From the NCBI RefSeq assembly GCF_029961145.1, contig NZ_JASBRG010000003.1:186001-250000 (forward strand): a DNA stretch of 64,000 nt, given 5' to 3'. A program made the position numbers and the translations under genes. Shown here one piece after another: positions 45,534-54,848 of the stretch; within the stretch, counting starts at the first letter, position 1; the number at the start of each line of letters is the position of its first letter. This stretch comes from Pinibacter soli (lineage in GTDB: Bacteria > Bacteroidota > Bacteroidia > Chitinophagales > Chitinophagaceae). The notes beneath the pieces were generated by a model that worked only from the letters and a program-made list of their open reading frames with translations, searched no databases and was not told the origin of the DNA.

Positions 45534-46712
45534 ATGATCGCTTGCTATAACAAGATATTTTTATTAATAGGTGGATTGTTTTGTGCCCATACGTCTATGC
45601 AAGCGCAAACGCAACAAGCGTTGGCTTTCGAGGGCGCAGAAGGCTATGGTGCGTTTGCACAGGGTGGAAAAGTGGGAGAGACTTATCACGTTACCAACCT
45701 TGCCGATTCTGGCAAAGGAACTTTTCGCGATGCAGTGAGCGTACCGGGCAGAACAGTAGTATTTGATGTAAGCGGCGTGATAAAAATAAAAGATAAAATC
45801 GCGGTATCACCAAACACGACCATTGCAGGACAAACTGCTCCCGGCGAAGGAGTAGTGGTGTATGGAAACGGTGTTTCTTTTGCAAGCAACACTATTGTTC
45901 GATACATGCGTTTCCGCGGCAGCATCAATATGTCAAAAGGCGCATGCACAGTAGTATTGGACAATTTGAAGGATTTGATCATGGATCATTGTTCCATACA
46001 GTGGGGCCGTTGGGATAATCTGCATATCAAAGGCAGTTCCAATATTACGCTGCAACATTGCATCATCGGCGAAGGCATCGATCCGCAACGTTTCGGTGCG
46101 TTGTTTGAAGATCCTAAGAACATTACCATTCATCATTGCCTTTGGATAGACAACCAAAGTCGTAATCCAAAAGCAAAAGCAGGTATCGAATACATCAACA
46201 ATGTTGTGTACAACTATGGTGTGAATGGCTTTGTTGGTGGCCACTCAGCAGCCGATCATTACCAGGATATTATCAAAAACTATTTTATTGCAGGGCCAAA
46301 TTCATCAACGAAATTCATCGGCATGTTTACCGCAACAGATCACGTGTATCATAGCGGCAACTTTGCAGACCTTGATAAAGACGGTGTACTGAATGGTCGT
46401 CCTGTTGTGGACGCTGATTTCGTGGAAGCCACAGCGACATTACTTTCCAAACGAAGCAACGAATCTCCTGCCGGAGTGAAAATCGAGGATGCCGCGACTG
46501 CATATGCAAACGTGGTCGCCAATGCGGGTGCTTCATTGAAAAGAGATGCCGTTGATCTGCGACTCATTGGCTATCTGAAATCTTTGGGAAAAAGCGGCGA
46601 GATATTTAAAACCGAAGACGCCGCAGGTGGACAGGCTGAACTAAATGTCAGCGAGAAGAAAAGTAAAAAGTCAAAAGCAAGAAATCAAAAAGCTGTGACC
46701 TTGTCACGCTAA
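45534..46712 (+). CDS. Pectate lyase, PL1-like
   Basis: A 392-residue exported enzyme (signal peptide ending MQAQT) with the right-handed beta-helix pectate lyase pattern: FEGAEGYGAFAQGG, VTNLADSGKGTFRDAVS, NTTIAGQTAPGEGVV and IVRYMRFRG, then DHCSIQWGRWDNLHIKGS. PL1-like enzymes cleave homogalacturonan by beta elimination. The C-terminus ends in a Lys/Ser-rich tail (KKSKKSKARNQK). It follows the second SusD by 47 bases. Confidence 0.88.
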   Translation: MIACYNKIFLLIGGLFCAHTSMQAQTQQALAFEGAEGYGAFAQGGKVGETYHVTNLADSGKGTFRDAVSVPGRTVVFDVSGVIKIKDKIAVSPNTTIAGQTAPGEGVVVYGNGVSFASNTIVRYMRFRGSINMSKGACTVVLDNLKDLIMDHCSIQWGRWDNLHIKGSSNITLQHCIIGEGIDPQRFGALFEDPKNITIHHCLWIDNQSRNPKAKAGIEYINNVVYNYGVNGFVGGHSAADHYQDIIKNYFIAGPNSSTKFIGMFTATDHVYHSGNFADLDKDGVLNGRPVVDADFVEATATLLSKRSNESPAGVKIEDAATAYANVVANAGASLKRDAVDLRLIGYLKSLGKSGEIFKTEDAAGGQAELNVSEKKSKKSKARNQKAVTLSR

Positions 46713-46887
46713 GAGGTTTCTATAATGGGAAAAAAAATCCTGTTTTGCTTACCTGGCTCCCGTGTTAAGTAAAGTATGTAGTCGCTTTGTTTTTTTAATG
46801 TCGGAAAAAACTGCGCTTGCAGTTTTGAATCTTGAATTAACCTCGTTCATTACTCTAAAAAATAACTCTACACAATCAAAACATGCC

Positions 46888-49800
46888 ATGAAAAAAAAGA
46901 TTGCTTTTTTTAAACTCACCAGTATGTTTGGCCTGCTCTGTCTTCTGTTGTTGACAGCGGGCTCTTTAAAAGCGCAGACACTTGCGTTCCCCGGAGCAGA
47001 AGGCTTTGGCCGTTTTGCAACCGGAGCAAGGGGCGTTACTACTCCGGAAGTATATATTGTTACCAACCTCAATGACAAGGGTACAGGCTCTTTCCGGGAT
47101 GCGGTAAGCAAGCCCGGCCGTATTGTGACATTTGCCGTAGGCGGTATCGTAACACTCGCGTCAGATGTTGTTGTGTCACCAAACGTGTACATTGCCGGAC
47201 AAACTGCTACAGGTAACGGTATTGTTTTCTTTAATAAGAGAGTAACTTTTTCCGGAGCAAGCAACACGATCTCACGTTTCATACGTGTTCGTTTGGGTGC
47301 GACCGGCAATTCAGGCAACGATGCATCGGGCCTCGCAAACGGTGCCAACATGGTATTTGACCACATGTCCATCTCATGGGGCATGGATGAAAACTTCTCC
47401 ATCAATTGGGATGGAAAAGGTTCACCATGTGATAACATCACCATTCAGAATTGTATCATTGGCCAGGGATTGTTTCGTGAAAACCACTCTGCTGGCGGCT
47501 TGATACAAACTCCTGATGGTGGTAGAGTGAGCTTGCTGAAGAATTTATACATCAGCAACAAAACACGTAATCCTAAAGTGAAGGGCGTGAATGAGTTTGT
47601 AAACAACGTCGTGTACAACTATGGTAACGGTGGAAGACTTGCTGATGATTTTACTTATCCATGGGCAGCAGATGCTTACATTATGGGTGGTTCATCAGGC
47701 ACGTCGGAAGTAAACGTAATCAATAACTATTTTGTTGGCGGACCACTTACACCGATTAGCAAAACAACTCCATTCTCAAGAGGAACCGGAACGTTCAATA
47801 TATATGGCGCTGGAAACTTTTTTGATAACAACCAAAACGGAGTGCTCGATGGAGCGCTCGTGCCATTTGATGAAAATGGTTATCCCGGTATAAGCGGGGA
47901 TGCCTTTAAAACACAGGCATTTCCTTACCCACAGGCGAGTCCGAAAATGACTGCTGAACAAGCTTATCAATACATCATCGACAGCGTGGGTTCTTGTTAT
48001 CCACGCCGCGACCAGGTGGATCAGTGGATGGTTGATGAAGTGAAATCAAAAGGAACTAAAGGCATGTATGTTTATCGCGAAACAGATCTGCCTCTGTCAA
48101 ACGGAGGGCTCGGTGACGTATACAGTGGTGCGGCTCCCTTAGATACAGATGCTGATGGTATGCCCGATGCATGGGAAGATGCGAATGGATTAAATAAAAA
48201 TGACAAGGCAGATGCTGTTAAGCTTAACCTCAGCTATCCACAATATTTAAACATTGAAGTGTACGTAAACTCACTGTTGAGCACAGTTCCTCCGGCTTTG
48301 ATCAAAGCACCGTCAAACGTAACATTGACAGCTACTTCAGCTGAATTGCCTGCGCCTAACAGTACGGTTGTAGTGAAATGGACAGACAATGAAAGCACTG
48401 AAACATTTTTTGTGTTGGAGCGTTCGACAGATGGTGTTACTTATGCTGATATCAATCATCCAGCGGCTAACAGCACGACTTACACTGACAATACAGGACT
48501 GATACCTAATACAACTTATTACTATCGTCTTAAAACAGTTTCAGGTACAGATGCTTCAGGATACAGCGTGCCTGTGTCTGTTACGACACCACCAATTCCA
48601 AGTGCGCCGACAGTCGCTGCAAACCCTACGCCTGCTAATGGTTTCCAGTATGCAGAAATTAGTGGTGGTAAATTAACCTTGAAGTGGACAGGCAGTGCCA
48701 ATACAGTAACCTACCAGGTTTTCTTTGGAACCAGTCCGACTGCGTTGACGAAAAAAGCTGACGTAGCTTATGTTGCAGCACCTTCTTATGATATTACCGG
48801 TCTTGTAGAAAACACAACCTATTACTGGCGCATAGATGCCATTAACGCAAAAGGTTCGGCAGTTGGTAATGTGTGGTCATTCAGAACGACTAAGTCCATC
48901 CCCGCAGGTCTCGTTGGTTTCTGGAGTTTTGATGAAACGTCAGGAGACGACCTTAGAGTAGTTGATTCTTCAACCTACAAAAACGACGGTATTCTTGGTT
49001 TGGATGCGGACGATGCAAGTATTCGCATACCTGGCAAGAAAAACAATGCACTTGATTTTGCGACAGCTAATACAAACATGTATGTGGTAAGCGTTCCGCA
49101 CCAGGATCAATTGTTCCTTGACAAAGGTTCGTTCTCCATGTCATTCTGGATGAAAGCAGATCCATCCAACTTGCCGCAGGATAACAACACGAGTGCTTAT
49201 CTTTTCTGTAAAGGATCGATCACAAAGAATACTACGACAGGCGCTACAGGTAAGCGTTTTGATATAGAGTTTAAAAATAAACAACTTCGTTTTGCCATTG
49301 ATGATGACAATGATGTGAACGGTGGAGGTAAAGATGAATTGCAGGCAGATGGTACCGGTTTGTTTATAAATGAATGGGTACACGTGGTTGTGATACGCGA
49401 TACAGCAGCAAAGAAATTGCGTGCTTATCAGAATGGAACTTTGATAAAAGAAGTTGCTATTGCAAAAGCGCTGTCTGGTATTGGTGAAACAAGTTCTTTG
49501 ATCATCGGTAACATCGGTGAACTGGAATTCCTTGCTACAACCAACAAGCCTGCGCCATACAAAGGCAAGCTTGATGAACTGAAAATTTACAACTATGCAT
49601 TGAGCTACCCTGAAGTTGTTACACTTTATTACGGAAGTGCGTTGGCACAAAAGCCTTTCGATCCAACCGTTAACAACACAACGATAGAGGGCTTTACAGA
49701 TACATTGAAGTTGACATGGTCAGGCGGTGTAAATACAAATAAGTATCAAATGTATTTCGGCACTGATCCTGCCAAGCTCACAAAAGTTTCCGACAGTATT

Positions 49801-51870
49801 AGTGTTGCCAGCGCATTGTACAACGTAACAGCAATGAAGACGCAGACTAAGTACTACTACCGTATAGATGCTGTAGGCCCACTCGGTACAACAACGGGTG
49901 ATGTTTGGAATTTCACGACAGGTTTTGAACCGGGTTTGATGGCACACTACGCATTGGATGCTACGAGCGGCGTAGTTGCATTTGACAGCACTAAAGCTGC
50001 CAACCACGGAACCATCACAGATGTTACGAATCCAATATGGACGAATGGTAAATTTAAAGGCGGTCTGGGTTTGTCTGCCCCAATAGCAACAGGTGCCATT
50101 GTTGTTCCTGATGCACCGCAAATTAGATTTGATGAAAATGCATTCACTATTTCTATGTGGGTGAACATTCCTTCAAACACTTACACAAGTACTAATAACA
50201 AGGATTGCTATCTTTTGCAGAAAGGAACATTCGAGGCTAACACCGGTAAATGGTATGGCTTACAATTGAGAGATGGTAAACTGACTTGGGCAATTGATGA
50301 CGGTATTACTAAAACAAATATTGACATCACCGTAACATCTGGTGCTACCAATATTTTCACGGGCAAATGGGTACATATCGTTGCAATACGTGATGTAAAA
50401 AATAAATTGTTGAAGGTATACATCAATGGAGCATCGGCCGGCACAAAAGCTTACACAACGCTTTCTATCGGTAAATCAGATAACCTGTTGATTGGTAACT
50501 CTGCGGAGATGAAACCTTTCCGCGATAGTCTGGATGATATCAGAATGTACAACTACATGTTGTCAGATGCGGCTATTTTGAAATTGTACAATGGCCAGGA
50601 ATTACTGAAGAAAGTTTCTAGTCCAACACCTGCTAATGGCAGTGCTGGTGCAGGTCCAGAAAAAGTGAATTTGTCGTGGTTAGAAACAACAAATAGTGCA
50701 ACAGGCTTTAACGTGTATGTTGGTACATCACCTGATTCATTAAAAGCGAAATCAACAAACAAAACAGCAACAACCGTATCACTCGATTCATTGAAACCAA
50801 ACACTACTTACTACTGGAAAGTAGATGCGATGGATGCTGATGGTACTGTGAAAGGCGATGTCTGGTCATTCACTACCGGCAAAGATGTTACGCCTCCAAC
50901 AGTAGTAACAAAGAACGACACTATACGACTGAGCGCTACAGGTACAGCAACCATCGTAGCTGCAGAGGTTAACAATGGAAGTAATGATGTGTACGGAATT
51001 GATTCTTTGTCTGTAAGTAAAACAAGTTTCAGTTGCGCAAACATTGGCAACAACACTGTAACGCTGACAGTCACCGATAAGAACGGTAACAAAGCAAGCA
51101 AGACAACTCTTGTTGTTGTGATTGGTAACAAACCTGCAAAACCTGTTATCACGCCGGCTTCTGTAATGATATGTTTTGGCGACAGGACTACATTAGCAGC
51201 AGCAGCGGTAGATTCAGCAGTCAGTTATCAGTGGTTGTATAATGGCGCTGCCATTAGTGGAGCAAAAGCGTTGACCTATACGACAACAACACAAGGTCAG
51301 TACAACATACTTGCTATCTCAGGGCAGTCTTGTCTTTCAGACACGTCTGCACCGGCTGTCGTAAAGATTAATGGCGATACTGCCTTAACAGTTAGTTCGG
51401 ATACAACTATCAACAGGGGATCAAAAGCGTTTCTGCGTGCATTTGGTTCGGGAGATATTAAATGGTCACCGTCAATAGGTGTAAGCAATATTTCAGGCAA
51501 CAGCACTGATGCTTCCCCAATTTCTACAACCACCTATGTGGCAACGCTTACAAACAGCATGGGTTGTAAAGTGAGCAAGTCAATTGTAGTAAAAGTAGAA
51601 GCGTCGACACTTACAGAATACAACAAGTTACTTTCTCCTGATGGTGATGGTGTAAATGATAAACTTGTTATTAAAAATTTGAGTGGGTATCCAAACAATC
51701 GCATCCAGATCTTTGATCGCGCAGGAAAGCTGGTGTATGAGAAGAACGGATACAACAATGATTGGGATGGAAGATATGATGGACGCATTCTTACAAATGG
51801 TACGTATTACTTTGTATTAACTGTAAACAACGAAGTGAAAATTAAAGGTTCAGTAACAATAATTCATTAA
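46888..51870 (+). CDS. Multidomain PL1-like pectate lyase with FN3, LamG and T9SS type B sorting domain
   Basis: A 1660-residue secreted protein. The start at 46888 gives a signal peptide ending LKAQT; an upstream in-frame stretch from 46762 is not credible as an N-terminus. The pectate lyase domain (about 30-420) has FPGAEGFGRFATGARG and VTNLNDKGTGSFRDAVS. A DTDADGMPDAWE calcium-type loop follows at about 418. Then come FN3 (474-568, 570-668), LamG (670-915), FN3 (930-1012), LamG (1014-1235), FN3 (1245-1330) and Ig-like segments. The end (about 1574-1660, LSPDGDGVNDKLVIKN, IFDRAGKLVYEK, DWDGRYDG) is a type B T9SS sorting domain, so it should be exported or anchored by the type IX system. Confidence 0.9.
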   Translation: MKKKIAFFKLTSMFGLLCLLLLTAGSLKAQTLAFPGAEGFGRFATGARGVTTPEVYIVTNLNDKGTGSFRDAVSKPGRIVTFAVGGIVTLASDVVVSPNVYIAGQTATGNGIVFFNKRVTFSGASNTISRFIRVRLGATGNSGNDASGLANGANMVFDHMSISWGMDENFSINWDGKGSPCDNITIQNCIIGQGLFRENHSAGGLIQTPDGGRVSLLKNLYISNKTRNPKVKGVNEFVNNVVYNYGNGGRLADDFTYPWAADAYIMGGSSGTSEVNVINNYFVGGPLTPISKTTPFSRGTGTFNIYGAGNFFDNNQNGVLDGALVPFDENGYPGISGDAFKTQAFPYPQASPKMTAEQAYQYIIDSVGSCYPRRDQVDQWMVDEVKSKGTKGMYVYRETDLPLSNGGLGDVYSGAAPLDTDADGMPDAWEDANGLNKNDKADAVKLNLSYPQYLNIEVYVNSLLSTVPPALIKAPSNVTLTATSAELPAPNSTVVVKWTDNESTETFFVLERSTDGVTYADINHPAANSTTYTDNTGLIPNTTYYYRLKTVSGTDASGYSVPVSVTTPPIPSAPTVAANPTPANGFQYAEISGGKLTLKWTGSANTVTYQVFFGTSPTALTKKADVAYVAAPSYDITGLVENTTYYWRIDAINAKGSAVGNVWSFRTTKSIPAGLVGFWSFDETSGDDLRVVDSSTYKNDGILGLDADDASIRIPGKKNNALDFATANTNMYVVSVPHQDQLFLDKGSFSMSFWMKADPSNLPQDNNTSAYLFCKGSITKNTTTGATGKRFDIEFKNKQLRFAIDDDNDVNGGGKDELQADGTGLFINEWVHVVVIRDTAAKKLRAYQNGTLIKEVAIAKALSGIGETSSLIIGNIGELEFLATTNKPAPYKGKLDELKIYNYALSYPEVVTLYYGSALAQKPFDPTVNNTTIEGFTDTLKLTWSGGVNTNKYQMYFGTDPAKLTKVSDSISVASALYNVTAMKTQTKYYYRIDAVGPLGTTTGDVWNFTTGFEPGLMAHYALDATSGVVAFDSTKAANHGTITDVTNPIWTNGKFKGGLGLSAPIATGAIVVPDAPQIRFDENAFTISMWVNIPSNTYTSTNNKDCYLLQKGTFEANTGKWYGLQLRDGKLTWAIDDGITKTNIDITVTSGATNIFTGKWVHIVAIRDVKNKLLKVYINGASAGTKAYTTLSIGKSDNLLIGNSAEMKPFRDSLDDIRMYNYMLSDAAILKLYNGQELLKKVSSPTPANGSAGAGPEKVNLSWLETTNSATGFNVYVGTSPDSLKAKSTNKTATTVSLDSLKPNTTYYWKVDAMDADGTVKGDVWSFTTGKDVTPPTVVTKNDTIRLSATGTATIVAAEVNNGSNDVYGIDSLSVSKTSFSCANIGNNTVTLTVTDKNGNKASKTTLVVVIGNKPAKPVITPASVMICFGDRTTLAAAAVDSAVSYQWLYNGAAISGAKALTYTTTTQGQYNILAISGQSCLSDTSAPAVVKINGDTALTVSSDTTINRGSKAFLRAFGSGDIKWSPSIGVSNISGNSTDASPISTTTYVATLTNSMGCKVSKSIVVKVEASTLTEYNKLLSPDGDGVNDKLVIKNLSGYPNNRIQIFDRAGKLVYEKNGYNNDWDGRYDGRILTNGTYYFVLTVNNEVKIKGSVTIIH

Positions 51871-51925
51871 TAGTAGAGAAGCGGTGATTGACACAACAAT
51901 CATCGCTTCTCCAAAATAGTAACAT

Positions 51926-52813
51926 ATGAAAAAGATCAACAAAAAAGGCTTGCGGACCCTGTTGCTATGTGTGGCTTCTTGTTGCATTGGCGCATCAGCA
52001 AATGCACAACATTTTTTCAATAACCCAATCTCACAATATTATCGCGATGGCTATTTGTGGAACCCGGCGCTTGCAGGGCAGAATGGCACCCGCTTGTACG
52101 GTCTGTTGAATACATCATGGTCCGGTTTTGAGGGAGCCCCTAAACTCGTCACCTTTGCCGGCGATGCAAAGCTGGGCGAGAAATCTGGCGTAGGTCTCAT
52201 CATCACGTCCGACAAGAGCGGGATTTTTCAAAGATACCAGGGCGCTGCATCCTATGCGTTCGTTGCGAAGCTGAGTGAGAAAAATAGTTTACGTATCGGT
52301 GGTAGTTTGAATTTTTACAAAGAGCGTCTTGATAACTCTGCGCTTACATCCAATGGTCAGATTGACAACACTGCCAAAACCTTCAACGACAAAGGCATGC
52401 AGTTTAATGGCGATCTTGGATTATCATTTGAAGGCGAACGTTTTTCAATCGGAGCGACAGGCTATAATATTGGTTCTTACATGCAAGATTCTGCTGGTCG
52501 CAGTAGTGACCTCGCGATGGGACAGGTGTTGGCATCTTATAAATTCAATTGCGAAGATGAACGCATCAGCGTTAAACCAATGGCCGCATATAAAATGTTT
52601 TATGATCAAAAGAATGTTTTCACCGGCGGTCTGCAACTGGAAATGCAGGATGCATTTCACGCAAGCGTGTACTGGCAAAGTACAGGCAACGTGATGGGTG
52701 GACTCGGCATCATGGCCAAAAACCTGGGCGAGATAAACTTCTTCTACAGTTCAAAAAATAAATACAATTACAATCAGCAATACGAAGTAGCGCTGAAAGT
52801 AAATATCAAATAG
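51926..52813 (+). CDS. PorP/SprF family type IX secretion-associated outer membrane protein
   Basis: A 295-residue outer membrane protein with a signal peptide (ANAQ). The N-terminal FFNNPISQYYRDGYLWNPALAGQNG and the SGVGLIITSDKSGIFQRYQGAASYAF segment are typical of the PorP/SprF family. Such proteins are often encoded next to a large type B sorting-domain substrate and help attach it to the surface. Here it follows exactly such a substrate, 55 bases after the pectate lyase gene. Confidence 0.9.
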   Translation: MKKINKKGLRTLLLCVASCCIGASANAQHFFNNPISQYYRDGYLWNPALAGQNGTRLYGLLNTSWSGFEGAPKLVTFAGDAKLGEKSGVGLIITSDKSGIFQRYQGAASYAFVAKLSEKNSLRIGGSLNFYKERLDNSALTSNGQIDNTAKTFNDKGMQFNGDLGLSFEGERFSIGATGYNIGSYMQDSAGRSSDLAMGQVLASYKFNCEDERISVKPMAAYKMFYDQKNVFTGGLQLEMQDAFHASVYWQSTGNVMGGLGIMAKNLGEINFFYSSKNKYNYNQQYEVALKVNIK

Positions 52814-52839
52814 CGATCGTTTACATTGTAGGTGTGATA

Positions 52840-52869
52840 AGCAGTCTTCATTGAAGGCTGCTTTTTTTT
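52840..52869 (+). terminator. Intrinsic terminator after the SprF-like gene
   Basis: The stem AGCAGTCTTC with GAAGGCTGCT (one G-T pair) is followed by a run of T. It closes the transcript that runs from the FAS1-SusCD genes to the PorP/SprF gene. Confidence 0.85.
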
Positions 52870-52913
52870 GCCGGTGGGTTACGATTTGGTGCCGCCCCGG
52901 TTCGTGCAGCACC

Positions 52914-52946
52914 AGACCTGACAGGTTTTTAAAACCTTTCAGGTCT
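52914..52946. repeat. Palindromic repeat, family D, copy 1
   Basis: AGACCTGACAGG...CCTTTCAGGTCT forms a hairpin. It shares GTGCAGCACCAGACCTGACA with the copy at 53054-53090 as a direct repeat. Confidence 0.85.
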
Positions 52947-52947
52947 C

Positions 52948-53029
52948 GCAGCCATGGTTCGTGTCCCCACGAACCACAGGGTTGTCAGAGTATGTGTTTC
53001 GGTTCGTGAAGACACGAACCGAGGCGGCT
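52948..53029. repeat. Two short GGTTCGTG palindromes between the family D copies
   Basis: GGTTCGTGTCCCCACGAACC (from 52956) and GGTTCGTGAAGACACGAACC (from 53001) are inverted repeats between the two family D copies. They share the arm core GGTTCGTG/CACGAACC. The whole 376-base spacer is repeats and holds no gene. Confidence 0.75.
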
Positions 53030-53053
53030 TTTTTGCGTTACTTTGGTGCAGCA

Positions 53054-53090
53054 CCAGACCTGACAGGTTTTAAAAACCTGTCAGGTCTGG
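53054..53090. repeat. Palindromic repeat, family D, copy 2
   Basis: CCAGACCTGACAGG with CCTGTCAGGTCTGG is a perfect inverted repeat around TTTTAAAAA. It is a direct repeat of copy 1 including the GTGCAGCA flank. Confidence 0.88.
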
Positions 53091-53189
53091 TTGCCCTGAG
53101 CATCTGCTAATTCTTAATTATTTTTCAGGACACAGCAGGACAGCTACAATTTCATAAAATGCTATTTTGTACCTTTAAGATTGTAAGCT

Positions 53190-54626
53190 ATGTCAAATAG
53201 AAACCTGTTGTCAAGATTATTGCTATGCTCTGTTGCGTTAACCGTAATCCTCTCTTCCGTTAATGCTCAAACTCCGGATTTAAGCTGGACAAAAAAAGTA
53301 GGAACCCGCAGTGTACCTTCTTCTAAAAAAATATTCTCTGTAAATAAATACGGCGCAATAGTAAATGATACAACTAAAGTATCCACTAAAGCCATTCAGG
53401 CGGCCATCGATGATTGCGCGAAAAACGGTGGAGGCATTGTAACCTTCAAACCCGGTGTGTATGTAATGGGAAGTGTGTTTGTAAAATCCGGCGTTAATTT
53501 TCGCGTCGATAAAGGCGTTACAATTCTGGGCAGCCAGGATTTTGCCGACTATCCTGAAATCGATACACGCATTGCAGGCATTGAAATGAAATGGCCAGCA
53601 GCGCTCATCAATGTGATCGATCAGAAAAAAGCAGCAGTTACAGGTGATGGTGTTGTGAATGCAAGAGGTAAATTTTGCTGGGACAAATACTGGAACATGC
53701 GCAAGAATGATTACGATCCAAAGGGCTTGCGCTGGATCGTGGACTACGATGCCAAACGTGTAAGAACATTATTGGTGCAAAATTCCAGTGACATTACCTT
53801 ACAAGGAATTACTTTTAAGAATGCAGGTTTCTGGACAGTGCAGATATTGTACTCAAGCTATGTTTCCGTAGATGGACTGGTGATAAGAAACAATGAAGAT
53901 GGCAAGGGGCCAAGCACTGATGGCGTAGATGTGGATTCGTCAACCTGGGTGCTGATTGAGAATTGCGATATCGATTGCAATGATGATGATTTCTGTTTGA
54001 AGGCCGGTCGCGATGGCGACGGACTTCGCGTAAACAAGCCAACTGAATATGTAGTGATCCGCAAATGCGTTGCTCGCAAAGGCGGTGGATTACTTACGAT
54101 CGGCAGCGAAACTTCTGGTGGTATCAGGCATGTGTTCGCCACAGATCTTATTGGAAAGGGAACAGGTAATGGTTTTCACATTAAATCTGCTTTCACAAGA
54201 GGTGGTACGGTAGAGGATATTCATTTTCAAAACATACAACTGGATAGTGTAGCCACTGCGTTTCATTTCACCATGAACTGGAATCCCTCTTACAGTTATT
54301 CAAAATTACCTCCTGCATATAACTACGATTCCATTCCCGAGCATTGGAAAAAGCTATTGCAAAAAGTTGAGCCTGCCCAGGGCACACCTACTTTTAGAAA
54401 TATTTATGTGTCGAACATTACAGCGAAGGGAGTAAAAAAGATCATCAATGCAGAAGGTATGCAACAGTCGGCGTTGAAAGATTTTCATTTTACAAACGTT
54501 CATATTAGCGGAACAGATGCAGGCGAAGTAAGCTTTGCAGATGGCTGGATGTTTAGCGATGTAACACTTACTCCTGCTAACAATGTGCCGTTGAAAGTGA
54601 GCAATAGTGGCAATATGAAATTATGA
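53190..54626 (+). CDS. GH28-like polygalacturonase-family protein with variant active site
   Basis: A 478-residue exported protein (signal peptide ending VNAQT) with a right-handed parallel beta-helix of the GH28 type. The equivalents of the GH28 motifs are S242-T-D-G for NTDG, D265-D-D for the DD pair, T303-I-G-S-E where GHG is usual, and H330-I-K for RIK. Three acidic positions appear kept but the usual His is not at the GHG site. It may be an exo-acting or rhamnogalacturonan type. TATTTTG lies 27 bases before the ATG and may be a -7 box. Confidence 0.83.
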   Translation: MSNRNLLSRLLLCSVALTVILSSVNAQTPDLSWTKKVGTRSVPSSKKIFSVNKYGAIVNDTTKVSTKAIQAAIDDCAKNGGGIVTFKPGVYVMGSVFVKSGVNFRVDKGVTILGSQDFADYPEIDTRIAGIEMKWPAALINVIDQKKAAVTGDGVVNARGKFCWDKYWNMRKNDYDPKGLRWIVDYDAKRVRTLLVQNSSDITLQGITFKNAGFWTVQILYSSYVSVDGLVIRNNEDGKGPSTDGVDVDSSTWVLIENCDIDCNDDDFCLKAGRDGDGLRVNKPTEYVVIRKCVARKGGGLLTIGSETSGGIRHVFATDLIGKGTGNGFHIKSAFTRGGTVEDIHFQNIQLDSVATAFHFTMNWNPSYSYSKLPPAYNYDSIPEHWKKLLQKVEPAQGTPTFRNIYVSNITAKGVKKIINAEGMQQSALKDFHFTNVHISGTDAGEVSFADGWMFSDVTLTPANNVPLKVSNSGNMKL

Positions 54627-54690
54627 GACAAGTTATTTATCTGGAAACTACTTTGAATTGCCTGTTAACTGAAGGCCGTAAGCAAAGACC

Positions 54691-54780
54691 GCTTGTCATC
54701 CCGACGAAGGAGGGATCTGGGTTTCGCACAAACCTGTATAGGTGAGGCCCTCAGATCCCTCGTTTCTCGGGATGACAAGC
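54691..54780. repeat. Palindromic interspersed repeat, family C, copy 2
   Basis: It begins GCTTGTCATCCCGACGAAGG and ends CTCGGGATGACAAGC, as the copy at 12934-13025. The loop looks like the reverse complement of the copy 1 loop. A frame from 54693 reads through it into the acetylesterase, which is not the true start. Confidence 0.88.
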
Positions 54781-54848
54781 AAGAATCTTTTGTTTTTTTC
54801 AAAAAACCGATTTTACGAAAAGTCGAAATTGTAATCATAAAATTCTAT

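Noticed and set aside
46762-46887. Possible 42-residue N-terminal extension of the large pectate lyase
   Set aside because: It precedes the signal peptide that starts at 46888 and would block export. No start of the right kind is supported.
54693-54848. N-terminal extension of the acetylesterase
   Set aside because: The first 52 residues are translated from the family C repeat and the esterase begins with its own hydrophobic segment at 54849.
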